Below are positions 53,106 to 63,815 of a stretch of DNA of 64,000 bases, piece by piece (the stretch's first letter is position 1; every line of letters begins with the position of its first letter). The notes under the pieces were generated by a model. The model made no database searches. It saw only the letters and a program-made list of their open reading frames with translations, and was not told the origin of the DNA. Location of the stretch: assembly GCF_017355885.1 (NCBI RefSeq), contig NZ_JAFEUU010000001.1:1-64000 (forward strand), written 5' to 3'. The DNA comes from Sabulicella rubraurantiaca (GTDB taxonomy: Bacteria; Pseudomonadota; Alphaproteobacteria; Acetobacterales; Acetobacteraceae). The position numbers were made by a program, and so were the translations under genes.

Positions 53106-54260
53106 ATGAAGAAGATCGCCCTGTTTCTCGCGCTCGCAGCCTTTCCCGCCCAGGCGCAGATGGGTGCAGGTGGCCCGCCGCCCGCTGTCGGCTTCGTCGA
53201 GGCACGGCGGCAGGCCGTCACCGAGAGCAACGAGTTCATCGGCCGGATCGAGGCGATCAACCGGGTGGATATCCGCGCCCGCGTCACCGGCTTCCTGGAG
53301 CAGCGCCTTTTCACCGAAGGCAGCGAGGTGCCGGAGGGCGCGCCCCTGTTCCGCATCGAGCGTGCACCCTTCGAGGCGCAGCTGGACCAGGCCCGCGCCA
53401 ATGTCGCCTCCGCCGAGGCCCAGTTGAACAATGCCCGCGTCGCCCTGGCCCGCGCGCGTGAGCTGCGCTCAACCGGGGCGGGCACCCAGGCTGCGCTGGA
53501 CAATGCCCAGGCACAGGAGCGAACCAGCGCCGCGGCGGTGCTCGGCGCCCAGGCGCAGCTTCGCTCGGCCGAGATCAACCTCGCCTACACGGAGATCACC
53601 GCTCCGGTCGCCGGGGCCATCGGCCGTGCCTTCTATACGCCGGGCAACGTGGTCGGCCCGGCCCTGACCGATCCGCTGGCGACCATCGTGAGCCAGGATC
53701 CGATGCGTGTCGCCTTTACGATACCGCAGCGAACCGCGATCGAACTCCGCGAGCGCTACCAGGATCGCGGTGGCGCTCAGGCGACGCGGGTGCGGGTGCG
53801 GCTCGTCACCGGGGCGCTATATTCCGAGGTGGGTCAGATCGATTTCATCGACACCAGCCTCGGCCGCGATACGGACAGCATCCTGGTCCGCGCCAACATC
53901 CCGAATCCGGTCCGCCCAGGCATGCGCGCCGGCGAACCCGGGGCGCGCGCCCTGATCGACGGCCAGCTCGTCACCGTTGTGCTGGAGGCGGCGGAGCCGG
54001 TGCAGGCCATCGTGGTCCCGCGCAATGCCATCGCGCAGGACCAGCAGGGCTTCTTCGTCTTCGTGGTCGGCGAGAATAACATCGCCCAGCGCCGCAATGT
54101 CCGCCTCGGCCGCTCCACCCCCGAGACGGCGGTGCTTGAAGAGGGCGTCAACGAGGGCGACCGCGTCATCACCGAGGGCATCCAGCGCATCCGTCCCGGC
54201 GCGCCGGTGAATCCGCAACCGGCCGGACCTGCCCCCGGCCGGCCGCAGCGCGCGGGCTGA
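53106..54260 (+). CDS. RND efflux periplasmic adaptor (AcrA/MexA-like)
   Basis: 384 residues. Signal peptide 1-18 (KKIALFLALAAFPAQAQ) without a lipobox Cys, so it is probably a soluble or cleaved adaptor and not a lipoprotein. A lipoyl half-motif (EFIGRIEAINRVDIRARVTG), a coiled-coil hairpin (~95-160, QARANVASAEAQLNNARVAL) and beta-barrel/membrane-proximal domains (EITAPVAGAIGRAFYTPGNV) are present. It links the inner-membrane pump to an outer-membrane channel, not encoded here. 10 bp upstream of acrB. Confidence 0.95.
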   Translation: MKKIALFLALAAFPAQAQMGAGGPPPAVGFVEARRQAVTESNEFIGRIEAINRVDIRARVTGFLEQRLFTEGSEVPEGAPLFRIERAPFEAQLDQARANVASAEAQLNNARVALARARELRSTGAGTQAALDNAQAQERTSAAAVLGAQAQLRSAEINLAYTEITAPVAGAIGRAFYTPGNVVGPALTDPLATIVSQDPMRVAFTIPQRTAIELRERYQDRGGAQATRVRVRLVTGALYSEVGQIDFIDTSLGRDTDSILVRANIPNPVRPGMRAGEPGARALIDGQLVTVVLEAAEPVQAIVVPRNAIAQDQQGFFVFVVGENNIAQRRNVRLGRSTPETAVLEEGVNEGDRVITEGIQRIRPGAPVNPQPAGPAPGRPQRAG

Positions 54261-54270
54261 GGAATAGGCC

Positions 54271-57200
54271 ATGATCTCCGCCGTCTTCATCCGGCGGCCG
54301 CGGCTTGCCGTGGTCATCTCCATCGTCATCACCCTGGCGGGGCTGCTGTCGCTGACCCGGATTCCGGTCGCCCAGTTCCCTGAGATCGTGCCGCCCGTGG
54401 TGCAGGTGACGACGCGCTACCCCGGCGCCTCGGCCGCGGTGGTGGAAAGCACGGTCGCCCAGCTGATCGAAAGCGCGGTGAACGGCGCGGACCGCATGCT
54501 CTACATGCGGTCCAACTCCGGTAATGACGGCTCCTACACGCTCGCCGTCACCTTCGCCCTCGGCACCAACCCCGACATCAATACGGTGAACGTCAACAAC
54601 CGCGTCCAGGGCGTGCTGGCGCGGTTGCCGCAGGAGGTGCAGCGCGCCGGCGTCACGGTCCGGAAGCAATCCTCGGCGGTGCTGATGTTCCTCGGCGTGT
54701 CGTCAGACAACCCGGACCACACGCCACTCTTCATCTCGAACTACGTCACCATCAACATGCTGGACGCCATGCGGCGATTGCCGGGCGTGGGCGACGTGCA
54801 GATGTTCGGTGCGCAGGACTACTCCATGCGCGTCTGGTTCGAGGTGGACCGGCTCAACAACCTCAATCTCTCGCCCTCCGAGATCATCGCCGCCATTCAG
54901 TCGCAGAACGTCCAGGCGGCGGTGGGGCGCATCGGCGCCCGTCCGATCAGCGACGACCAATCCTTCCAGTTCAACATCCAGACCCAGGGGCGGCTCATCT
55001 CGCCCGAGCAGTTTGGCGAGATCGTGATTCGCGCCAACCCGGATGGCTCGACTCTGCGCATCCGGGACGTGGCACGGGTGGAGCTTGGCGCCGCAAACCT
55101 TGACGTCGAGGCCCGGCTGAACGGGCAAAGCGTCGTCAACATGGGCATCTACCTGGCCCCAGGCGCCAATGCGGTGCAGGTGGCGGAACTGGCCAAGCGC
55201 ACCCTCAACGAGATGTCCACCCGCTTCCCGCAGGGGCTGCGACATACGATCATCTACAACACCACCGACTTCGTCATCGATACGATGACCGAGGTGGTGA
55301 AGACCCTGGTCGAGGCCTTCGTCCTGGTCGTTCTGGTGGTCTTCCTCTTCCTGGGCTCGCTTCGCGCCACGATCATCCCGACCGTCGCGGTGCCCGTCTC
55401 GCTGATCGGCACCTTCGCCGTGCTGCTGATGATGGGATACACGGCCAACACGATCTCCCTGCTCGCCATGGTGCTCGCCATCGGCATCGTCGTGGACGAC
55501 GCCATTGTCGTGGTCGAGAACGTGGAACGGGTGATGGAGGAGGAGCCGGCACTGACCCCCGCAGAGGCCACGGACAAGGCGATGCGGGAGATCACAGGGC
55601 CGATCATCGCCATCACCCTGGTCCTGCTGTCGGTCTTCGTGCCGATCGGCCTCATTCCGGGCGTCTCGGGCGTGCTGTTCCAGCAATTCGCGGTGACGAT
55701 CAGCGTCGCGATGGTGATCTCGGCGGTCAATGCGCTCACCCTCTCTCCAGCGCTCTGCGCCGTGGTGCTGCGGCATACCGGGCCGCGGCGCGGGCCGATG
55801 AAGTACGTGCTCGGCGCCATCGACAAGGTCCGGGACGGCTATGCCTGGATCGTGGCGCGGCTCGTGCGCTTCGCGCTGCTTTCGGTCGTCCTCACCGCCG
55901 CCATCGCCTTCGGCATCTTCGAGGTCTCGAAGCGCACGCCCCAGGCCTTCCTCCCGGCTGAGGACCAGGGCGCGTTCTTCGTGCAGCTTCAGCTTCCCCA
56001 GGGTTCCTCCGTCGCCCGCACCAGCGAGGCGTCGCGCCAAGTGGCAGGATTCCTGCGTCAGAACGAGGCGATCGAGAACATCCTGGAGATCATCGGCTTC
56101 TCCTTCATCGATGGTGGCGCCCAGTCCAACTCTGCCTTCATCGTTGGCCGCCTCAAGCCCTTCGAGGAACGCACCCGCGCCAACCAGAGCGTCTTCGCCG
56201 CGATCGGCCAAGTTTTCGGCTTCGCTCAAGGCTTCCGCACCGCCAATGTCTTCGCTTTCAACGTGCCGCCCATTCTGGGTCTCGGCACGGGTGGCGGCTT
56301 CGAGTACCAGCTACAGGACTTCCAGGGCCGCGACCCGGTGGAGCTGGGTGGCGTCTCCCTCGCCCTGATGGTGGCAGCGAACCAGGATCAGCGCCTGGCA
56401 GGGGTGTTCACGACCTATGCCCCCACCAGCCCCTCGCTCTACCTCGACGTGGATCGCGACAAGGCGCAGGCGCTGGGTGTGCGGATCAGCGACGTGTTCA
56501 CGACTCTCCAGGCGGCTCTGGGCGGGATCTACGTCAACGACTTCAACCTGTTCGGCCGCACCTGGCAGGTGAACGTGCAGGCTGTCGCCGGCGACCGCGA
56601 CGACCTGCCGGATATCTGGCGCCTCCAAGTCCGCAACACGCGCGGGCAGATGGTGCCGCTCGCTGCCTTCGCCAATGTGCGGGTGGTGCTGGGGCCGCAG
56701 ACCATCCAACGCTACAACAATTACCGCTCCGTGAACTTCCTGGGTCAGGGCCGGCCCGGCATCTCCTCTGGCGACGCGTTGCTGGCGATGGAGCAGGTGT
56801 CGCGCAACGTGCTGCCGCAGGGCTTCGGCTTCGACTGGACCGGCACGGCCTACCAGGAGAAGCAGGCGGCCGGGCAGACGGGCATCTTGGTCGGGCTCGC
56901 GCTGCTCTTCGCTTATCTCTTCCTGGTCGCCCTGTATGAAAGCTGGGTGATCCCGATGCCGGTGCTGCTCTCCGTCGCGGTGGGCGGGCTTGGCTCCTTC
57001 ATCGCCTTGCTGGTCGCGGAGGCGCCGCTGACCGTCTATGCGCAGATCGGCCTGGTCGTGCTGATCGCGCTGGCGGCCAAGAACGGTATCCTGATCATCG
57101 AGTTCGCGAAGGAGCAGCGCGAGAAGGGGCTTTCCATCCGCGACGCGGCGGTGATGGGCAGCCGGATGCGCTTCCGTGCGGTGATGATGACCTCCTTCGC

Positions 57201-57405
57201 CTTCATCCTCGGCCTCGTGCCGCTGGTCTGGGCGACGGGCGCCGCCATGCTGTCCCGCCGTGCCGTGGGCCTGCCGGTCTTTGGCGGGATGCTGGCCGCC
57301 TCTCTGGTCGGGATCTTCATCATCCCCATGCTCTATGTCGTGTTCCAGGGGATGCGGGAGCGGACGCACAACCTGGTCCGCGGCAAGGGCCGCGCGGCGC
57401 ACTGA
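54271..57405 (+). CDS. RND multidrug efflux pump (AcrB/MexB, HAE-1 type)
   Basis: 1044 residues, standard length. Two halves of six membrane helices and periplasmic loops. The proton-relay pair is visible in [19 protein letters not shown] (two Asp of helix 4) and the matching Lys in [14 protein letters not shown] (helix 10). [20 protein letters not shown] is the typical start of the porter domain. Exports drugs, bile-like or aromatic compounds by proton motive force. No outer-membrane factor follows; the next gene is the CoxL-like enzyme. Confidence 0.97.
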   Translation: MISAVFIRRPRLAVVISIVITLAGLLSLTRIPVAQFPEIVPPVVQVTTRYPGASAAVVESTVAQLIESAVNGADRMLYMRSNSGNDGSYTLAVTFALGTNPDINTVNVNNRVQGVLARLPQEVQRAGVTVRKQSSAVLMFLGVSSDNPDHTPLFISNYVTINMLDAMRRLPGVGDVQMFGAQDYSMRVWFEVDRLNNLNLSPSEIIAAIQSQNVQAAVGRIGARPISDDQSFQFNIQTQGRLISPEQFGEIVIRANPDGSTLRIRDVARVELGAANLDVEARLNGQSVVNMGIYLAPGANAVQVAELAKRTLNEMSTRFPQGLRHTIIYNTTDFVIDTMTEVVKTLVEAFVLVVLVVFLFLGSLRATIIPTVAVPVSLIGTFAVLLMMGYTANTISLLAMVLAIGIVVDDAIVVVENVERVMEEEPALTPAEATDKAMREITGPIIAITLVLLSVFVPIGLIPGVSGVLFQQFAVTISVAMVISAVNALTLSPALCAVVLRHTGPRRGPMKYVLGAIDKVRDGYAWIVARLVRFALLSVVLTAAIAFGIFEVSKRTPQAFLPAEDQGAFFVQLQLPQGSSVARTSEASRQVAGFLRQNEAIENILEIIGFSFIDGGAQSNSAFIVGRLKPFEERTRANQSVFAAIGQVFGFAQGFRTANVFAFNVPPILGLGTGGGFEYQLQDFQGRDPVELGGVSLALMVAANQDQRLAGVFTTYAPTSPSLYLDVDRDKAQALGVRISDVFTTLQAALGGIYVNDFNLFGRTWQVNVQAVAGDRDDLPDIWRLQVRNTRGQMVPLAAFANVRVVLGPQTIQRYNNYRSVNFLGQGRPGISSGDALLAMEQVSRNVLPQGFGFDWTGTAYQEKQAAGQTGILVGLALLFAYLFLVALYESWVIPMPVLLSVAVGGLGSFIALLVAEAPLTVYAQIGLVVLIALAAKNGILIIEFAKEQREKGLSIRDAAVMGSRMRFRAVMMTSFAFILGLVPLVWATGAAMLSRRAVGLPVFGGMLAASLVGIFIIPMLYVVFQGMRERTHNLVRGKGRAAH

Positions 57406-57474
57406 CGCCACGCCCCCTTCCCAAACCCGTCCTTGCTGTCAGATGATGGCGAGGACAGGTGAGGGAATCCCGAT

Positions 57475-59793
57475 ATGGCGAAGTTCGGCTTGAGCCAATC
57501 CCTGCGGCGCGTCGAGGACCCGAGGCTCCTGCTGGGGCAGGGCCGCTACACGGACGACATCGCATTTCCCGGCCAGGTTCATGGCCACGTGCTCCGCTCT
57601 CCGCATGCGCATGCCGCCATTACGTCGCTGGACGTGACGGAGGCGCGCGCCATGCCCGGCGTACTGGCTGTCTACACCGGCGCCGACCTCCAGGCCGCTG
57701 GAGTCGGCGACGTGCCGTGCGCCGTCCCGCTGAAGAGCAGCGACGGCAAGCCCCGCGCCGACACGCCGCATCCGGTCCTGGCCGTGGACCGCGTGCGCCA
57801 TGTCGGTGACCCGGTGGCCTTCATCGTCGCCGAGACGCAGCAGCAGGCGCGCGACGCGGCTGAGGCAGTCATGGTCGATTACGACATCCTCCCCTCCGTG
57901 ACCGACCTCGCCACCGCGCATGAGGCTGGCCAGCCGCGGATTTGGGACGCCGCGCCGAACAACACCTGCTTCGACTGGGAAGCCGGGGACAAGACGAAGG
58001 CGGAGGAGATGTTCGCGAAGGCTGCCCATGTCACGCGGCTGACGGTGGTGAACAACCGCATCGTCGTCTCCTCCATGGAGGGCCGCGCCTGCGCCGCCTC
58101 CTACGACACGACTTCCGGCGCCTTCACGCTGCATGCCGGCACGCAGGGCTCCTGGCTGGTGAAGGGGCTGCTCGCCTCCAACGTGCTGAAGGTGGACCCG
58201 GAGAAGGTTCGCGTCGTCACGCCGGATGTGGGCGGCGGCTTCGGCATGAAGATCTTCCTCTACGCCGAGTATGCGCTCTGCGCCTATGCGGCGCGCGACA
58301 TCGGCCGCCCGGTGAAGTGGACCTCGGAGCGAACGGAAGCCTTCCTGTCCGACACGCATGGCCGCGACAACGTCACGACCGGTGAGCTGGCGCTGGACAA
58401 GGACGGCAAGTTCCTGGCGCTGCGCACCCTGAACCACGCGAATATGGGCGCCTATCTTTCCACCTTCGCGCCCTTCATCCCGACCGGGGCGGGCACCAAG
58501 GTGCTGGCGAGCGTCTATGACTTCCAAGCCATCCACGCCCGCGTGCTCGGCATCCTCACCAACACCGTGCCGGTCGACGCGTATCGCGGTGCGGGCCGCC
58601 CCGAGTCGAACTACCTCGTCGAGCGGCTGATCGACCAGGCGGCGCGCGACCTCGGCATCGACCGGATCGAGCTTCGCCGTCGCAACATGGTGGCGCAGTC
58701 GCGCATGCCCTACACCAGCGCCATTGGTCAGCGCTACGACAGCGGCGACTTTCCGCGCGTCATGGACGCCGCGCTGGAGAAGATCGACTGGGCCGGCTTC
58801 CCCGCCCGCAAGGCGGAGGCCGCGTCGCGCGGGAAGAAGCGCGGCATCGGTCTCGCCTACTACCTCGAGGCGACGGGCGGCAGCCCGACGGAGAACGCCA
58901 AGGTCGTCTTCGCAGAGGATGGCATGGTGGATGTCTATGTCGGCACGCAGAGCACGGGGCAGGGGCACGAGACGGCCTATGCCATGCTCACCTCGCACGA
59001 GCTGGGCATCCCGGTGGAGAAGATCCGCGTCAAGCAGGGCGATTCCGAGACGCTGCCTTCGGGCGGCGGGACGGGCGGCGCGCGTTCCCTCTACTCCGAA
59101 GGCCAGGCCATCCTCGTCACCACGGCGAGCGTGATCGAGAAGGGCAAGGAGGCCGCGTCGCAGCTTCTGGAAGCGGCAAAGGTGGATATCGAGTTCTCCA
59201 GGGGCCGCTTCACCGTCGCTGGCACTGATCGTGGCATGGACATCCTCGACATCGCGGCGAAGCAGCGTGCCCGCATCGCGGCGGGCGAAGACACGATCCT
59301 GCTGGACGCGCTGGAGACGGCGAATATCGACAGCCACACCTTCCCCAATGGCTGCCACGTCGCCGAGGTCGAGGTGGACCCGGAGACGGGGCAGGTCACG
59401 ATCCCGCGCTACATCGTGGTGGACGATGTGGGTCATGCGCTGAACCCGCTGATCGTGCGCGGGCAGGTGCATGGCGGCGTGGTGCAGGGCATCGGACAGG
59501 CGGTGCTGGAGCGCACGGCCTATGATCCCTCCAGCGGCCAGCTCCTTTCCGCCTCCTTCATGGACTACGCCCTGCCGCGCGCGGAGGACGTGCCGGAGAT
59601 CGAGGTGGAGCTGATCTCCGTGCCCTGCGAGACCAACCCGCTCGGCGTAAAGGGCGCCGGCGAGGCCGGGGCGGTCGGCTCGCCGCCTGCCGTGGTCAAT
59701 GCGCTGGTGGACGCCCTCTCGGCTGATGGCGTGCAGACCATCGACATGCCTGCCACGCCCGAAGCGGTGTGGAAGGCGCTGCACGCGGCCTGA
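57475..59793 (+). CDS. Form-II CoxL-like molybdopterin-binding hydroxylase subunit
   Basis: 772 residues of the xanthine dehydrogenase large-subunit family. Residues 369-375 read AYRGAGR, the signature of form-II ('putative') CO-dehydrogenase-like enzymes rather than the AYRCSFR loop of true CO oxidisers. The Mo-site VGGGFGMK block and the catalytic Glu730 (GAGEAGAVG) are intact. Partners for FAD (CoxM) and two [2Fe-2S] clusters (CoxS) are absent from both flanks, so they must be encoded elsewhere or the enzyme works alone. Substrate unknown; likely an aldehyde or aromatic heterocycle. Confidence 0.93.
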   Translation: MAKFGLSQSLRRVEDPRLLLGQGRYTDDIAFPGQVHGHVLRSPHAHAAITSLDVTEARAMPGVLAVYTGADLQAAGVGDVPCAVPLKSSDGKPRADTPHPVLAVDRVRHVGDPVAFIVAETQQQARDAAEAVMVDYDILPSVTDLATAHEAGQPRIWDAAPNNTCFDWEAGDKTKAEEMFAKAAHVTRLTVVNNRIVVSSMEGRACAASYDTTSGAFTLHAGTQGSWLVKGLLASNVLKVDPEKVRVVTPDVGGGFGMKIFLYAEYALCAYAARDIGRPVKWTSERTEAFLSDTHGRDNVTTGELALDKDGKFLALRTLNHANMGAYLSTFAPFIPTGAGTKVLASVYDFQAIHARVLGILTNTVPVDAYRGAGRPESNYLVERLIDQAARDLGIDRIELRRRNMVAQSRMPYTSAIGQRYDSGDFPRVMDAALEKIDWAGFPARKAEAASRGKKRGIGLAYYLEATGGSPTENAKVVFAEDGMVDVYVGTQSTGQGHETAYAMLTSHELGIPVEKIRVKQGDSETLPSGGGTGGARSLYSEGQAILVTTASVIEKGKEAASQLLEAAKVDIEFSRGRFTVAGTDRGMDILDIAAKQRARIAAGEDTILLDALETANIDSHTFPNGCHVAEVEVDPETGQVTIPRYIVVDDVGHALNPLIVRGQVHGGVVQGIGQAVLERTAYDPSSGQLLSASFMDYALPRAEDVPEIEVELISVPCETNPLGVKGAGEAGAVGSPPAVVNALVDALSADGVQTIDMPATPEAVWKALHAA

Positions 59794-59898
59794 AGGCTAG
59801 GCGCCTCGGTCGCGATTCGGCCGAGGCGCATCGCTTGGCACGCGGGCTTTGCCAGCGTGCCATGACGGCCTAGACAGGCCGACGCGCGCAAGCGCTTG

Positions 59899-59981
59899 GC
59901 GGGCGTGCCGAAACGGTAGCCGGAAGGGTCTTAAAAACCCTGGGTCGAAAGGCCGTGCGGGTTCGAATCCCGCCGCCCGCA
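59899..59981 (+). tRNA. tRNA-Leu (anticodon UAA)
   Basis: 83 nt. Acceptor GCGGGCG/CGCCCGC, anticodon arm AGGGT-CTTAAAA-ACCCT placing TAA, the long variable arm typical of tRNA-Leu (GGGTCGAAAGGCC), and T arm GCGGG-TTCGAAT-CCCGC with discriminator A. CCA is not encoded. It ends 5 bp from the cysG stop on the opposite strand. Confidence 0.97.
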
Positions 59982-59985
59982 TTCC

Positions 59986-61338
59986 CTAGACCGGGTCTGG
60001 CGTCCCCACCACGGCCTTGGCGGCCGTCAGCGGCATGAGCGGCGGCGGAGCCATGCCAACCGCTTCGCCGAGGATCAGCAGGACCGGGCCGTCGCCAGCC
60101 CATTCCGGCCCGTGCTCGACCAGCTCGACGAGGGTGCCGCGAAGCTCCCGCTGCTCCGGCGTGCCGCCGCGCTCGATCAGCATGCCTGGGGTGGCATCGT
60201 CATAGCCTTCCCAGATCATGCCCTGGTGCAGCGCCGCCAGCGTGGTCATGCCCATGTAGACGCACAGCGTCTGTCCCGGGCGGGCAAGGGCTCGGAAATC
60301 CAGGTCCAGGATGCCGTCGCGCGTGTGGCCGGTCACCAGCGTCAGCATCCGCGCCGCGTCGCGGTGGGTCAGGGGGATGCCCGCCTGGGCGGCGCAGCCC
60401 AGCGCGGCGGTGACGCCGGGGATGACCTCGTGCGCGATTCCCGCTTCGCGCAGCGCAGTCGCTTCCTCGCCGCCGCGGCCGAACACGAAGGGATCGCCGC
60501 CCTTCAGGCGCACGACGCGCTTGCCTTCCCGCGCCAGCTCCACAAGCAGGGTGTTGATGCCTTCCTGCGGCACGCAATGTTCGCTGCGGCGCTTGCCGAC
60601 GAAGATGCGTCGCGCGTCCCGCCGCGCCATCTCCAGCACCGCATCCGGCACCAGCCGGTCATGCACGATCACGTCCGCCTCGCCCAGGGCGCGCAGGGCA
60701 CGCAGGGTCAGCAGGTCGGCAGCGCCAGGCCCGGCGCCCACGAGTTGGACGAAACCCGTCGGCTGTGCGTCGGCGCGGTCCAGCATGGACAGGAAGGCGG
60801 TCTCCGCCTCCAGCTGCCGCCCCGCTTCCGCCAGATGTGCCGGGGTGCCGGTGAAGGCACGCTCCAGGAAGGCGCGCCGCGCGGGCAGGGAGGGCAGGCG
60901 CTCGCGCACCATCGCGCCGAAGCGCGCGCCCAGTGCGGCGACCCGGCCAAGCAGCGGCGGCAGCGCCGCCTCGATGCGCTGGCGGATCAGCCGCGCCAGC
61001 ACCGGCGCCGCGCCACCCGTCGAGACGGCGACGGTCACTTCCTCGCGCTGGATGATCGCCGGGGTAATGAAGGAGCAAAGGTCCGGCCGGTCCACCACGT
61101 TCACCGGGATGCCGCGCGCCACGCAGGCGCCGTGCAGTGCGACGAGGTCGTCTTCCTCCGCGCCGGCACCGACCGCCAGGGCCACGCCGTCCAGCAACTC
61201 GGCGGTGAAGCGCTTCGCCTCGCGCGTCACCGCGCCAGCCGAGCGCAGCAGCGCCGCCTTGGCTTCCAGCGCCTCGCCCTCGCCCAGCAGGAGGACGTCT
61301 CGCCCCCGCAGTTCGAGGAAAGCCGGAAAATGTCGCAT
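59986..61338 (-). CDS. cysG: Siroheme synthase CysG
   Basis: 450 residues. A fusion of SirC-like precorrin-2 dehydrogenase/ferrochelatase (1-~205; FLELRGRDVLLLGEGEALEA, FITPAIIQREEVTVAVSTGG) and SUMT uroporphyrinogen-III methyltransferase (~210-450; VQLVGAGPGAADLLTLRALR, VRLKGGDPFVFGRGGEE, VIPGVTAALGCAAQAGIPLT). It makes siroheme for nitrite and sulfite reductases. The Rossmann glycines are degenerate (GEGEA). The start overlaps the nasA stop by 1 bp (TGATG), so it is the last gene of the nitrate assimilation operon. Confidence 0.96.
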   Translation of the reverse strand: MRHFPAFLELRGRDVLLLGEGEALEAKAALLRSAGAVTREAKRFTAELLDGVALAVGAGAEEDDLVALHGACVARGIPVNVVDRPDLCSFITPAIIQREEVTVAVSTGGAAPVLARLIRQRIEAALPPLLGRVAALGARFGAMVRERLPSLPARRAFLERAFTGTPAHLAEAGRQLEAETAFLSMLDRADAQPTGFVQLVGAGPGAADLLTLRALRALGEADVIVHDRLVPDAVLEMARRDARRIFVGKRRSEHCVPQEGINTLLVELAREGKRVVRLKGGDPFVFGRGGEEATALREAGIAHEVIPGVTAALGCAAQAGIPLTHRDAARMLTLVTGHTRDGILDLDFRALARPGQTLCVYMGMTTLAALHQGMIWEGYDDATPGMLIERGGTPEQRELRGTLVELVEHGPEWAGDGPVLLILGEAVGMAPPPLMPLTAAKAVVGTPDPV

Positions 61339-63815
61339 CAGACGGGCTCCAGCGCTTCAGTCAGCAAGGCTTCCAGTTCCGGCTTGCAGGAACCGCAACC
61401 CGTGCCCGCGGTGCAGGCATGCCCTATCGCTGCCACATCACGGGCGCCTGCCACAATGGCTGAGCATATGTGGTCTTTACTGACTCCATTGCAGATGCAG
61501 ACGATTGGAGAGGGCGGCGGCCCATCCGGCAGCGCGCCCAACAGCAGCGCCCGCCTCGCTTCGCTGCCGATCCGCGCCTCCCCGAAGAGCGAAAGGAGCC
61601 AGTCGCGCGGTGGCACGTCGGGGGTCGCCCCGAGCATCACGACGGCCATCAGGCGCCCATCGGAAATCCATGCTGCGCGATGCTCTCCCGCGTCCGGCGC
61701 ATCAAGCCGCAGTGTCGGCTCGCCCAGGGCCAGCGCTGCTGCCAGGGATTCCGGCGTTGCCCCTGCCACTTCGTGCCGCCACGCGCCGTGTGAACAAGGC
61801 GCCACCGCGCACCACGGCGCCAGGCGCGAGCCGAGATTGCGCCGCGCCAGCACGAAGCCGTGAGACGCCGCGACGAAGGGATGCAGCGAGACTGGAGTGT
61901 GCTTCAACTCGGGCTGGCCGCTCACCGGGTCGGCATCCGGGTTGACTGCCGCGTTGATGCGGGCGTGCGGCGCCAGCTCGTCCGTCCAGTGCATCGGCGC
62001 GAAGCAGGCGCCACGCGGCAGGCGCGCATCCCCCGCAAGGCGCAGCACCGCGCTTCCCCATTCGGATCGGACTTCCACGAGCCCGCCCGGCTCCAGCCCG
62101 ATGACATCGTCGGGATGCGCGGTCAGCAACGGTTCGGGCGCATGGGCCATCAGCCGCGGCACCCTTCCGGTTCGGGTCATGGAGTGCCACTGGTCGCGCA
62201 GCCGCCCGGTCAGAAGCACGAGGCTTCCCGCATGGGCCGGCGGGCGGAACTCCGGCTCCACCATCCGCTGCACCGGCGGCAGAAGACGCCCCCCGCTGGG
62301 AGCAGCGGCCGGGACCGGCCATTGCACGGGCGTCATCGTTGCGTAAGCGGCGTCACTCACCGCCGCCAACCCGCCCAGGTCGAAGAGGCGCTGAGCGGGG
62401 CGCGCCAGCGTCGTCACGGAGGCGTGCTCGCGGAAGATCGCCGCCGGCCCGTCCCAGGCGAAGGCGTCGCCCCAGCCCAGACGCTGCGCCACCTGCGCGA
62501 CCGCCCACCAATCCGGCCGCGCCTCGCCCGGTGCAGGCCGGAAGGTTCGCTGGCGGGAGATCACGCGCTCGCTGTTGGTGACGGTGCCATCCTTCTCGCC
62601 CCAGCCCAGGGCGGGCAGGAGCACATGCGCGAATCCTTGCGTGTCCGTGCCGGCGTGGCAGTCGCTGACCACCAGCGCCGGGATGCGCGACAGGCCACGC
62701 CGCACCGATTGGCTGTCGGGCAGGGACATGGCGGGGTTGGTCGCCATCACCCACAGCGCGCCGATTGTCCCGTTCTCCGCGGCGCGGAACATCTCGATGG
62801 CCTTCAGCCCAGGCCCGGCCGTCATGCGCGGCGCCCCCCAGAACTGGGCCAGCGCCGGAGAGTCCGTCCATTCCAGGTGCCCGGCCAGCATATTCGCCAG
62901 CGCGCCTACCTCGCGCCCGCCCATCGCGTTGGGCTGGCCCGTGACGCTGAACGGCCCCATGCCCGGCCGCCCGATCCGCCCCGTCTCGATGTGCACATCG
63001 AGGATGGCATTGGCCTTGTCCGTGCCGGCGCTCGACTGGTTGACCCCTTGGCTCCACAGCGTCACCACCTTCTGGGTGGCCGTGAAATCGCTGAAGAATC
63101 GGGCGATGATGGGGCGTTCGAGCCCTGTTTCTGCCGCATCCCATTCCTGGGCACGCAAATGGCGGAGCAGGGCACGGAACAGCGCGACATCGCTGCCTGG
63201 CCGCAGCGGCAAGTGCAGGTCCGCCCCTTCGCAGGTCGCGGTGCGGCGCGGGTCCACCACGACGACGCGCATCCCAGGCCGCGCCGCCTTGGCCGCCATC
63301 AGCCGCTGGAACAGCACCGGGTGGCACCAGGCGAGGTTGCTGCCGACGAGCACCACGAGGTCCGCGAGTTCGAGATCTTCGTAGACCCCAGGTACGATAT
63401 CCTCGCCAAAGGAGCGGCGATGCGCCGCCACGGCGCTCGCCATGCAGAGACGCGAATTGCTGTCGATGTTTCCCGTGCCAAGGAAGCCTTTCGCCAGCTT
63501 GTTGGCGGCGTAGTAATCCTCAGTCAGCAACTGGCCGGAGACGTAGAGCGCCACGCCCTCCGGCCCCAGCCGATCGAGCGCGCGGCGAAATCCTTCCGCC
63601 ACCGCGTCCAGCGCCGCATCCCAGGAAGCGCGCTTGCCGCCCACCATCGGGTGCAGCAGCCGTCCCTCCAGCCCCAGTGTTTCGCCCAACGCCGTGCCCT
63701 TGGAGCAGAGGCGCCCGCGATTGGCCGGATGGTCCGGATCGCCACGCACCGTGCCGTCCGGCGCTGCCAGGACTCCGCATCCCACGCCGCAATAAGGGCA
63801 GGTGGTGCGGATCAA
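61338..63815 (-). CDS. nasA: Assimilatory nitrate reductase catalytic subunit with C-terminal BFD domain
   Basis: 825 residues from TTG 63815, or 841 from ATG 63863. I favour TTG because it overlaps the upstream stop as TTGA with AGAGGG ~7 nt before, and protein start LIRTTCPYCGVGCGV fits the family. The [4Fe-4S] cysteines lie in CPYCGVGCGV and LCSKG; bis-MGD binding regions follow (NIDSNSRLCMASA with the likely Mo-ligand Cys). The C-terminus carries a BFD-like [2Fe-2S] domain (CICNGVSKDHI, GTGCGSCKPEL), seen in NasA-type enzymes that accept electrons via flavin. Coupled to cysG. Confidence 0.94.
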   Translation of the reverse strand: MIRTTCPYCGVGCGVLAAPDGTVRGDPDHPANRGRLCSKGTALGETLGLEGRLLHPMVGGKRASWDAALDAVAEGFRRALDRLGPEGVALYVSGQLLTEDYYAANKLAKGFLGTGNIDSNSRLCMASAVAAHRRSFGEDIVPGVYEDLELADLVVLVGSNLAWCHPVLFQRLMAAKAARPGMRVVVVDPRRTATCEGADLHLPLRPGSDVALFRALLRHLRAQEWDAAETGLERPIIARFFSDFTATQKVVTLWSQGVNQSSAGTDKANAILDVHIETGRIGRPGMGPFSVTGQPNAMGGREVGALANMLAGHLEWTDSPALAQFWGAPRMTAGPGLKAIEMFRAAENGTIGALWVMATNPAMSLPDSQSVRRGLSRIPALVVSDCHAGTDTQGFAHVLLPALGWGEKDGTVTNSERVISRQRTFRPAPGEARPDWWAVAQVAQRLGWGDAFAWDGPAAIFREHASVTTLARPAQRLFDLGGLAAVSDAAYATMTPVQWPVPAAAPSGGRLLPPVQRMVEPEFRPPAHAGSLVLLTGRLRDQWHSMTRTGRVPRLMAHAPEPLLTAHPDDVIGLEPGGLVEVRSEWGSAVLRLAGDARLPRGACFAPMHWTDELAPHARINAAVNPDADPVSGQPELKHTPVSLHPFVAASHGFVLARRNLGSRLAPWCAVAPCSHGAWRHEVAGATPESLAAALALGEPTLRLDAPDAGEHRAAWISDGRLMAVVMLGATPDVPPRDWLLSLFGEARIGSEARRALLLGALPDGPPPSPIVCICNGVSKDHICSAIVAGARDVAAIGHACTAGTGCGSCKPELEALLTEALEPV

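Noticed and set aside
54703-56229. Minus-strand ORF of 508 codons over acrB
   Set aside because: Rich in Asp, His and Glu with no domain, antisense to a canonical RND pump.
57439-59784. Minus-strand ORF of 781 codons over the CoxL-like gene
   Set aside because: Antisense shadow of a gene with intact catalytic motifs.
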